From NCBI GenBank assembly GCA_964343305.1, contig CAYFJO010000426.1, positions 1-9,421 of the forward strand: a stretch of DNA of 9,421 nt, written 5' to 3'. The notes beneath the pieces were generated by a model, which made no database searches, was not told where the DNA came from, and saw nothing but the letters and a program-made list of their open reading frames with translations. The stretch comes from CAYFJO01 sp964343305. Lineage in GTDB: Bacteria; Planctomycetota; Planctomycetia; Pirellulales; Pirellulaceae. Position numbers and translations under genes: made by a program. Below, piece by piece: positions 1 to 6,727 of this stretch (positions are counted from its first letter, which is position 1; each line of letters starts with the position of its first letter).

Positions 1-2
1 AA

Positions 3-809
3 TCATTTACTCATGGGGTTAGACAACGGCAGTTTCCACAACGCGCCACTGAATTCGGTGATCCACAGTGTCGTGCTGTCCCAGGCTAAGCCTGTGGGAC
101 GAGTCAGCTTTTCCAATACGTAACGCGCGACCACGTTGCCACCGGCGGGCTCGATGGCCGACAGCGTTTGATCCTTGATGTGCCAGAGGTTGGTCCCATC
201 CCACGTCAGACCATGAGCCCCATCTCTGCGTTTTCCACCTGGAATCGGAAACTCACCAAGCACCTTGCCAGTTTCGGGGTCCATCTTGAGCAAAAGCTGC
301 GTCTTGGCTGCGGACAAGTCGTATTTATACCAATGCCACGCGACCCACAGATGTTCACCGTCGTGTGTGACGCCGGCATACGACTGGCTTGCTTTGTCCT
401 CACGCTGCTTGCCTTTGAAATGTCGCACGACTTTCCAGTTTTCCGTGTTGATGCAGCCAATGGACTCACCATACGAACCCGCAATCCAAAGTTTTCCGTC
501 GACAAAACAAACACCGCCGGGGCTGCCGATCTTGCCAGCCACTTGTCTAATTGCCGCTTGATATTTCACGTTCTTGCTGAAGGACCAGGACTTTTCGGTC
601 GGATTCAGAATTGCGTAGTGTCCCTGGCCGTGATAAACGACGCACCAGATTTGCATTCCGCCAAAAGCCACGCCTGACGCACGAACAAGTTTGTCGGGAT
701 CGACGACTTGCTCAAGTCGATCAATTTGCGGACGACGCGCGGGCTTGTCAGCGTCTTCGTCTGCAAAAGATGGGACAACCGAAGTTGCGAGAATCAACAG
801 TTGTAACAT
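3..809 (-). CDS. Exported small beta-propeller protein with LW-type repeats
   Basis: This is a complete 268-residue protein of unknown specific function, probably exported. Residues 1-16 look like a short signal peptide (hydrophobic LLILATSVV, then PSFA before an acidic stretch), although the n-region has no positive charge. The rest shows about five blade-like repeats of the type G-h-x-x-DG-x-x-LW-h at residues 45-57, 97-110, 145-157, 198-210 and 239-250, some followed by an 'h-x-PETGKV' turn (residues 177-184). Such repeats occur in YncE-, SMP-30- and glutamine cyclotransferase-like propellers; I see no catalytic signature and claim no enzyme activity. The ATG is supported by an AAGGAA ribosome site 8 nt upstream that overlaps the stop codon of the kinase gene before it, so the two are probably translationally coupled. 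The stop is TGA at 3-5. It is the last gene visible in the operon. Gene call firm, function open. Confidence 0.88.
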   Translation of the reverse strand: MLQLLILATSVVPSFADEDADKPARRPQIDRLEQVVDPDKLVRASGVAFGGMQIWCVVYHGQGHYAILNPTEKSWSFSKNVKYQAAIRQVAGKIGSPGGVCFVDGKLWIAGSYGESIGCINTENWKVVRHFKGKQREDKASQSYAGVTHDGEHLWVAWHWYKYDLSAAKTQLLLKMDPETGKVLGEFPIPGGKRRDGAHGLTWDGTNLWHIKDQTLSAIEPAGGNVVARYVLEKLTRPTGLAWDSTTLWITEFSGALWKLPLSNPMSK

Positions 810-817
810 GCGTAGTG

Positions 818-823
818 TTCCTT
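818..823 (-). promoter_or_regulatory. Ribosome binding site of the small propeller gene, overlapping the kinase stop
   Basis: The coding strand reads AAGGAA, 8 nt before the ATG at 809-807. Its last-read bases overlap the TAA stop (824-822) of the upstream kinase gene. This arrangement supports the chosen start and suggests that ribosomes finishing the kinase can pass to the propeller gene. Confidence 0.7.
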
Positions 824-3800
824 ATTCGACGTCCATGGCAGGCGTGTCAGCGATCGGTGGCTCGGCAAGTTTGCGCGATTCCTGAATCGCGTACAGCGTA
901 TTTTTGCTGGCGATGTAGAGAATATTGTTGGCCACGATCGGTGTCATGTAGATCGAATAATTCATGTTCAGTTCATTGATGATTTCGGGGATCCAGCGGT
1001 CTTTAATCGGAATGTACTCGATGTGGCCTTCGTCGGATACAATTCGCTGCATCGCAATTCGTGGCTCGGTCGTGTGACGAAAGACGGTCACGTCACCATC
1101 CTCGTCGCAGATAAAGACCTTGCCGTCCACCAACAGCGGTGAACCCCAACAGCATGCAAGCAGATCATAGGTCCAATAAACCTCGCCGGTTTTGGCATTC
1201 AGACAGTGAACCAGTCCGCTGAAGTCGGCGGTGTAAAGCATGTTGTCTTTGATCACGGGTGTGTTCAACGAACGATGAAATGTCTCTTCGAATTCGACCC
1301 GACCATCGCTGTTTGAGTCCTGCTCCGAATAATGCCACACCACAGCGGAATTCGGATTCGCAATCGCCCGCTCGCCTCTTGATTCGTCCACGGCAAGCAA
1401 TCGACGAGGGGGAATAATGTTGCCCTCAAGATCGACGGCCAATTCCGCGCTGACGTCGCTGCCATCCATTCGCCTGGTCGGATCGATGCACCAAAGATGA
1501 CCTAGACCTTCGCCATGCTCCGGGTCTTGACCGACGGTAATGTAAACCAGTCCGTCATAAATCGCCGGAAATGCGATGATGTTATTACGAGTGCCTCGAC
1601 CGCCGAGAATCCATTTTGACTTTTTGGGATTGGCGTCAAATTTCCAAAGCAGTTTTGATCTGCCTTGGCCGTCGCCTTTTGGATCAAAACTGTAAACCCA
1701 CCCATCGCCGCCCGGGAAAATGACTTGCGGCTGCCCGTCGAAAATGCCGTAGCTGGGCGAGGCCCATTGGGCATGCAGGATGTTCTTTCCGGGAGAATTA
1801 TCCGTCCAAATGACCTTTCCCGTCTCGCGATCCAACGCTACGAAGCTAGGAGCATCGGGTGCTGGAATTTGACCATGCGACTCATCGACCCCGTTCGAGG
1901 TGCAAACGAACACCATGCCGTCGGCAGTCAGCACCGAGCAGTTTGCCATGTTGTGTTGCGATACGCCCAACTCTTTCATCATGTCAAACTTCCACACCAC
2001 ATCGGCTTCGTGACGGTCGTCTGGCGTGAGCAGAAGATCAGCTACCAAAAAAGAATTTCCATCCAGTCGCAATCGGATCTTTCTTTCAATGCCATTCACA
2101 AGAGCCGAAATCGACCACGCTTTGCCTGCTTCTTCGATTGCCACGTCAAGGTCGTTTGGAAGCGCAATCCCTCGATCCTCAATGATCCCACGGATGGAAT
2201 CGTTGAGGTTGCCTAGCGACAAAACCGGAAACCAATCGTCGGACACAGAGAACAATTTGTTTTTGGCAACCGAGTCGTCCTCGTTGATCTCGAAGATGCC
2301 AGCATGCTTGTCGGAGTATCGAATCACGTAAAGTGCCTCCCACGTCTTCTCCGATTGATTCCAGACGCAGATTTCTCTACGTCCATGGTCTCTGTTGTGA
2401 CGAATCACGGCGTTTGCCGGGATAGCAATTTTTTCGTCGGAAAACGCTCGCACGAGACGACTCGAAAGTGCGCCATGGGAAGAGAGATACGCTGCCCGAG
2501 TTGTGTCAAACCTGAAAAGCCGACCCCACTCGGCTTTCACAGGACCATCGTCTTCACCATCGTAATAGCCTTGCGTATCAAGACAAACAACTTCGCCGCG
2601 GTTCGAGACATACCACAGCCGATCGCCATCAACCATGGGGGTGGAACAAACGCCTTGCTGTGGCCAATCGTGCACGCGTCCGGTCTTGAGTTTCTCGTTG
2701 GAGTGTTGCCAAAGGAAGCGGCCTGTTTCCTCTTCAAAACAAAGCAGCACACCGAGGTCAACGTGAGACGGATAACGCTTTACGTATCCCGCGCGGTTGT
2801 TTGTGCCCACGAAGATTCTCTTGTTGGCCACGACAGGATTTCCGTACGTCCGACTGCCCAGAGGAACTGCCCACTTGATGTTTTTAGATTCGGGCGGTTT
2901 CGGCTCGCGGTGCCTTTTGCGGTACCAGTCTCGATCGCCAACGTCCCAATCAATGGGGATGTTCCTGCCGGCCGGTGCATTAACTCGCGCGCGCGAGCTT
3001 CCCCATAGCGGACTGTCGTAACGACCAACGTCAAGCTCAACAATGTCGGTGAGAATCTTCTCAGTCGGATCGTGAGGTGTTCGAATATCCCAAATCTTGA
3101 GCGCTGTTTTGTCGGCCGTTGCCAGTTGGTTGTCGCTGGCACCAAACTCGAGGTCCGTAATGCTGCTGGAAAACCAAGGAAGATTTCGTTCTTTTTTTCC
3201 TGTGGTGAGATTCCACATCGTTAGACGAATTACTTCAAAACTCCGGAAGGAATCAGAAACATACCCAAAGGGATTAGACGCTCCAGAATACGCCAAGCGG
3301 CTTCCATCTGAGCTGAATACAATGCGGTCGGCAGCAACATTGTCAGCGAATCGGCGCACAAACTGTTTGGTGTCCACATCCCACAATTCGACAATGAAAT
3401 TGTATTCCGATGCCACGCCTAACAGGTTCTTTGTGGGGTGGAAGGCCGGACGATTTTTTCGACTCGCACTGTTAATCTGAAGAACGGGTGAACTGGTTTC
3501 TTTCGGATCTAACGTCAAATCCCAGACTCGGTAGCCACTGGCCAAGAGCCGGCCGTCATGGTTAAAGACGACATGCTGACCGCCCGGAAATGACCGATCG
3601 AGCGTTAACGTTGTCAAATCCCAAAGCGTGATTTCGTGAAAGCTCTTCTTGTTGCCGCGTGTGTCCCAAGTGTGTGAATAACCGGCTGATGCTAATGTGT
3701 GTCCAACCGGACTGAATGCGACATCTCGCATCGTAAATCCTTCGCGCTGAAACGTGTGATGAATCGAGCCGTCTTCCAAATTCCAAAGAATCACTCGATG

Positions 3801-5720
3801 GTCGCCGGCAGACGCGAGCAACGATCCAGCGACGTTGAAATCAACCGCCGTGACATCGCGACTGTGGCCTTCGAGCGTGTGTAGCAACTTCTTTGACTCG
3901 ATGTCCCACACCTTGACGGTATGATCGATTCCCGCGCTGGCGATCATCGTCCCATCGCGGTTGATCGCGACGCAGCCACGTCCGTCGAGCGTTTCAAAGC
4001 TGGGACGACATTGTTGTTTCAGAAAATGCCAGTCGCGATTGCGTTTGGTTGGCACACACTGGTCGAGATAGTAATCGGCTAATTCAACATGGTCGTTCCG
4101 CCACGCCGAACGTGCCAGTTGCAGATAGGTGCCGAACAGTTTTTCTTCGCCATCGTCCGCCTTCTCTAGACCTGCGGCCACTGATGCATCCAGTTCGAGT
4201 TTCTGCGCCGCCAACTTGTCGACTTGTTCGGTCATATCACTGACTTTATTTTCCAAATCAGCGACATCCGCTTGAAGCGTCGAACTGCGTCCTTGTTCTT
4301 TTACATAGTCATTGTGAGACTTTTCCTGCTTTCGACGCAGGTCGGCTTCGCGAAAATAGCCAAGTGTCGTGACAACCATGACGGTGATAAACAAAATCAA
4401 CGTCATGGCGAGCGAGCCGGCAAGATGCGGATTGCGGCGACACCAGCGCAGCATACGCTCGGCACGGCCGACCGGCCGGGCAAGAATCGGTTCGCCGAAC
4501 AGAAACCGTTCCAGGTCGTGGGCCAATTGCAACGCGCTGTCATAACGTTTGCCCGGTTCTTTCGACAAGCACTTTAAACAGATCGTTTCCAAGTCGCGCG
4601 GAATGGCGCTGTCCAATTTGCGAGGGCTTGGCGGCTCGTCCGTCATGATCTGCACAAGCAACATTCGCTTTTCACCACGAAATGGAATCTCGCCCGTCAG
4701 CAATTCGAACAGAATCACGCCCAACGAATAAACGTCCGTCCGTCGATCCGCCTTGAAGCCTTCGCCGCGCGCCTGTTCGGGTGACATGTAAGCCGGCGTA
4801 CCGAGAATCTGTCCTTCGACCGTCATCGTGATCTCACCTGCTTCACGTTTGGCCAGACCAAAATCGACAATGTGAGGCGTTGCAGAGTCGAGGGTCGAGG
4901 GTTGAGGGTCTAGAGCGGAAGAGTCAGCATCCTTCTTACCCTTGACCCTCGACTGTTGACTCTCAACTTCCATCATGATGTTGCCCGGTTTCAAGTCGCG
5001 GTGAATCACACCCGCTTCGTGCGCATGATGCAAGGCCTTGGCAATGTCGACACAAAGTTCAGCCGCTTCGCGTGGCGAAAGTCGTCTTGCTTTGACCCAC
5101 TCTTTGAGCGTCGCGCCGTTGATGAAGTCGCTGACGATGTAAACCGTGTCGTCCTGCTTGCCGACTTCGTGAACGCCAACAATGTTCGGATGTTTGAGTT
5201 GAGCGGCGGCACGGGCGTCGCGCAGGAACATCTCGGTCTCTGAACCGTTCAGTTGTCCGTGCCGCGGAATCTTGACGGCGACGATTCGATCGAGTTTCGT
5301 ATCGCGCGCTTTGTAGACGCTGCCGAATTGCCCCATGCCAACTTTTTCCAGCAGCTCAAAATGACCGAGCATCGCGGTGCCGTTCGCGTAGCGCGACTCG
5401 GTCGCATCGCCGACCAAACTGAAATTGCTCCCACACGATGGGCAGCTAATGCTCTCCAATTCTGCTTCGTCCAGCAGTTCGATTGGATTGTGACAGTGCG
5501 GACAGCGGACACGAAGCGCCTGCGCCGCCGCCTCACGCAGCGGGTCGACCAAGCGCTTCATCCCGTCGCGTTCGCGGAAAAACTCATTCAACTCGTCGGC
5601 CAATTCAGGATGCCGCCGAATGATCTGGCCTCGATCGATCGAATCACCCGATTCTTCGGCGCGGATGATCTCGGCCAGCACTTCGTCAAGCCGTTGTTTG
5701 TTGAAATCAGTCGTTGACAT
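822..5720 (-). CDS. Transmembrane Ser/Thr protein kinase fused to WD40 and PQQ-like propellers
   Basis: A 1632-residue Hanks-type protein kinase receptor. Order of parts: N-terminal helical region typical of planctomycete kinases (1-60); zinc ribbon with C73/C76 and C93/C96; kinase domain about 119-409 with GMGQFGSV loop (128-135), VAVK lysine 150, HRD 240-242, DFG 286-288, MSPE 312-315 and DVYSLG 329-334, so all catalytic residues are present; one transmembrane helix about 434-456 after an Arg-rich stretch; coiled coil about 456-515; about seven WD40-like blades 577-880; PQQ/BamB-like propeller about 903-1615. Residues 252-281, between HRDLKPGN and DFG, are encoded by a palindromic heptamer repeat and are not normal kinase sequence. 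The propeller contains a canonical EF-hand loop (1468-1479). The usual planctomycete layout stops after WD40; here a nearly full-length PQQ protein follows. The kinase should face the cytoplasm and the propellers the other side of the membrane. Ligand and substrates are unknown. Confidence 0.93.
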   Translation of the reverse strand: MSTTDFNKQRLDEVLAEIIRAEESGDSIDRGQIIRRHPELADELNEFFRERDGMKRLVDPLREAAAQALRVRCPHCHNPIELLDEAELESISCPSCGSNFSLVGDATESRYANGTAMLGHFELLEKVGMGQFGSVYKARDTKLDRIVAVKIPRHGQLNGSETEMFLRDARAAAQLKHPNIVGVHEVGKQDDTVYIVSDFINGATLKEWVKARRLSPREAAELCVDIAKALHHAHEAGVIHRDLKPGNIMMEVESQQSRVKGKKDADSSALDPQPSTLDSATPHIVDFGLAKREAGEITMTVEGQILGTPAYMSPEQARGEGFKADRRTDVYSLGVILFELLTGEIPFRGEKRMLLVQIMTDEPPSPRKLDSAIPRDLETICLKCLSKEPGKRYDSALQLAHDLERFLFGEPILARPVGRAERMLRWCRRNPHLAGSLAMTLILFITVMVVTTLGYFREADLRRKQEKSHNDYVKEQGRSSTLQADVADLENKVSDMTEQVDKLAAQKLELDASVAAGLEKADDGEEKLFGTYLQLARSAWRNDHVELADYYLDQCVPTKRNRDWHFLKQQCRPSFETLDGRGCVAINRDGTMIASAGIDHTVKVWDIESKKLLHTLEGHSRDVTAVDFNVAGSLLASAGDHRVILWNLEDGSIHHTFQREGFTMRDVAFSPVGHTLASAGYSHTWDTRGNKKSFHEITLWDLTTLTLDRSFPGGQHVVFNHDGRLLASGYRVWDLTLDPKETSSPVLQINSASRKNRPAFHPTKNLLGVASEYNFIVELWDVDTKQFVRRFADNVAADRIVFSSDGSRLAYSGASNPFGYVSDSFRSFEVIRLTMWNLTTGKKERNLPWFSSSITDLEFGASDNQLATADKTALKIWDIRTPHDPTEKILTDIVELDVGRYDSPLWGSSRARVNAPAGRNIPIDWDVGDRDWYRKRHREPKPPESKNIKWAVPLGSRTYGNPVVANKRIFVGTNNRAGYVKRYPSHVDLGVLLCFEEETGRFLWQHSNEKLKTGRVHDWPQQGVCSTPMVDGDRLWYVSNRGEVVCLDTQGYYDGEDDGPVKAEWGRLFRFDTTRAAYLSSHGALSSRLVRAFSDEKIAIPANAVIRHNRDHGRREICVWNQSEKTWEALYVIRYSDKHAGIFEINEDDSVAKNKLFSVSDDWFPVLSLGNLNDSIRGIIEDRGIALPNDLDVAIEEAGKAWSISALVNGIERKIRLRLDGNSFLVADLLLTPDDRHEADVVWKFDMMKELGVSQHNMANCSVLTADGMVFVCTSNGVDESHGQIPAPDAPSFVALDRETGKVIWTDNSPGKNILHAQWASPSYGIFDGQPQVIFPGGDGWVYSFDPKGDGQGRSKLLWKFDANPKKSKWILGGRGTRNNIIAFPAIYDGLVYITVGQDPEHGEGLGHLWCIDPTRRMDGSDVSAELAVDLEGNIIPPRRLLAVDESRGERAIANPNSAVVWHYSEQDSNSDGRVEFEETFHRSLNTPVIKDNMLYTADFSGLVHCLNAKTGEVYWTYDLLACCWGSPLLVDGKVFICDEDGDVTVFRHTTEPRIAMQRIVSDEGHIEYIPIKDRWIPEIINELNMNYSIYMTPIVANNILYIASKNTLYAIQESRKLAEPPIADTPAMDVE
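4879..4967 (-). repeat. Heptamer-built hairpin element inserted in frame in the kinase gene (open copy)
   Basis: An 89-bp imperfect inverted repeat. Plus-strand left arm: TCGAGGG at 4888-4894 and 4895-4901, TTGAGGG at 4902-4908, TCTAGAG at 4909-4915. The right arm (about 4935-4967) carries inverted units such as CCCTTGA and CCCTCGA and ends in CAAC, complementary to the GTTG at 4879-4882. The arms share a perfect 9-bp match (GTCGAGGGT and its complement) plus shorter matches. It encodes kinase residues 252-281, rich in S, D, P and K, in the turn between beta-strands 7 and 8. The frame stays open through it. A related element sits at the same place in the second kinase gene (9276-9378). Confidence 0.85.
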
Positions 5721-5723
5721 AGA

Positions 5724-5728
5724 TCCTC
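5724..5728 (-). promoter_or_regulatory. Ribosome binding site of the large kinase gene
   Basis: The coding strand has GAGGA only 3 nt before the ATG at 5720-5718. The spacing is short but it is the best purine-rich match near the start, and the N-terminal helical sequence begins directly after this ATG. The 52-bp gap before it (5721-5772) also holds a weak CTTCCG/CGGAAG inverted repeat and nothing else recognisable. Confidence 0.5.
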
Positions 5729-5772
5729 GCGTATCCGACTTCCGTAGTTTTCTTCAACTTCGGAAGCTGCGA

Positions 5773-6711
5773 TCAATCGCGGCTGCGCTGGAGCATCAGG
5801 TAGTATGGCTCGGTCGACCGGCCGACGCGTCGATACGCTTGCGGTCGGCTCCATATTTCCTTGCCATCGAACGCGACGTGCATTTTAGCACTGCCGATCG
5901 AAGCCAGGCCGTATTGCCACGCGAGTTTGCCCGATTCGTCAGCAGCCCGGCTGCTCGGAGCAGCCGGGCTGCTATTTGCCTCGACCAGCACAATGATCTC
6001 CGGTTCGTTGCCGTGGACGAAGATGAACACGGCACCATCGATCAGTCCCGTCTCCGGATCCGAGTAACGATGCACAGGCTTCTCAATCAAAACCAACTCG
6101 TAGCGCGTATTATTCGGATCCCAAAACTCGTGAGCCTTGAATCGAGCCGCGATTTCTTTCATCTGCTGCAACCGCCCACTCGGCTTCTCCGCTGGTGGCG
6201 GCGAGTCCTCGATGAGTTTCGGCTCAACACCAACCGTTCGCGGCGTCCACACTTGCTTTCCATCTCGCGCAGCGGTCACTTGCTTCGTCGTCGAAGTCGT
6301 CGTGGATGCGAAAGCATGAATCCAATATCGCGTTTCCTTGCCATGCAGAAACAGTTCATAAAACGCAACCGGACGCCCCTTCGTCCCCCAAGCCCAAAGC
6401 GTCCCGTCGTGGTGGCTCCGCTCCGGATTGGCAAACCGCAAAATTGGTTTCTTGATGCGATCGACTTTTGCGCGCTTGTCATCTTGCACAAGATCGACTT
6501 GAACCTTGTCGACAATCTCCAGCATCTGCGCCAATCGCATCGGGCTCACTTGAACTCGCCGTGTGCCCTGGCTATCGTCTCTGGATTGTCCAGCGATACT
6601 AATTTCGACTCCGCAACAAAGGTACAAACTGAAAAGCAGAATGATAGCGCGCGCCTGGTTCTTTTCGGATTGAGATTCTCGCTTATCGCCAACGCGTTTG
6701 ATGGCATCCAT
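5773..6711 (-). CDS. Secreted protein of unknown function, planctomycete type
   Basis: A 312-residue protein without a recognised catalytic domain. The basic N-terminus is followed by a hydrophobic stretch (about 22-41, AIILLFSLYLCCGVEISIAG), most simply a signal peptide or anchor. The mature part has alpha/beta character with two similar halves: 'LRFANPERSHHDGTLWAW' (91-108) precedes one and 'LIDGAVFIFVHGNEPEIIVLVEA' residues (223-245) form the other, plus 'RDGKQVWTP' (149-157) resembling 'FDGKEIWSRP' (281-290). From memory, this motif order (FANP, DG.LW.W, DGA.F.F..G..PE, DG.E.WS) matches uncharacterised planctomycete proteins. The start is ATG 6711, not the in-frame TTG at 6747, because the ATG lies 16 bp after the kinase stop and has an A/G-rich AAGAAAG upstream. 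Residues 247-257 (SSPAAPSSRAA) come entirely from a perfect palindrome. It lies between two receptor kinases, which suggests an envelope role. Confidence 0.83.
   Translation of the reverse strand: MDAIKRVGDKRESQSEKNQARAIILLFSLYLCCGVEISIAGQSRDDSQGTRRVQVSPMRLAQMLEIVDKVQVDLVQDDKRAKVDRIKKPILRFANPERSHHDGTLWAWGTKGRPVAFYELFLHGKETRYWIHAFASTTTSTTKQVTAARDGKQVWTPRTVGVEPKLIEDSPPPAEKPSGRLQQMKEIAARFKAHEFWDPNNTRYELVLIEKPVHRYSDPETGLIDGAVFIFVHGNEPEIIVLVEANSSPAAPSSRAADESGKLAWQYGLASIGSAKMHVAFDGKEIWSRPQAYRRVGRSTEPYYLMLQRSRD
5941..5973. repeat. Perfect 33-bp nested palindrome in frame in a coding sequence
   Basis: The plus strand has AGCAGCCCGGCTGCT at 5941-5955, the 3-base loop CGG at 5956-5958, and the exact reverse complement AGCAGCCGGGCTGCT at 5959-5973. 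Each 15-base arm is itself nearly self-complementary (AGCAGCC, one base, GGCTGCT). The element is exactly 11 codons and encodes residues 247-257 of the secreted protein. Its sequence is unrelated to the heptamer hairpins in the kinase genes. It resembles a REP-like unit, but no second copy exists in this window. Confidence 0.9.
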
Positions 6712-6719
6712 TGATCGAA

Positions 6720-6726
6720 CTTTCTT
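6720..6726 (-). promoter_or_regulatory. Weak ribosome binding site of the secreted protein gene
   Basis: The coding strand reads AAGAAAG, 8 nt before the ATG at 6711-6709 and just after the TAA stop of the upstream kinase gene (6730-6728). It is a poor match to the consensus, but its position favours the ATG over the upstream TTG at 6747, which would overlap the kinase gene by 20 bp. Confidence 0.4.
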
Positions 6727-6727
6727 G

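Noticed and set aside
2984..2997. Perfect 14-bp palindrome CTCGCGCGCGCGAG with alternating CG
   Set aside because: It encodes ordinary S-R-A-R codons in the first blade of the PQQ-like region. It has no second copy here and is short enough to arise from Arg/Ala codons.
2304..3008. Open frame of 234 codons on the plus strand
   Set aside because: Antisense shadow of the PQQ-like propeller; no domain-like pattern and no plausible start context.
5739..5766. CTTCCG/CGGAAG inverted repeat in the gap before the large kinase, as a terminator or attenuator
   Set aside because: Only a 6-bp stem with a 16-base loop and no following T run on the coding strand; too weak to call.
5620..6714. Long open frame of 364 codons on the plus strand
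   Set aside because: It lies opposite the secreted protein gene and the start of the kinase gene. Its translation is Arg/Ser/Leu-rich with no motif, while the minus strand has recognisable domains and ribosome sites.
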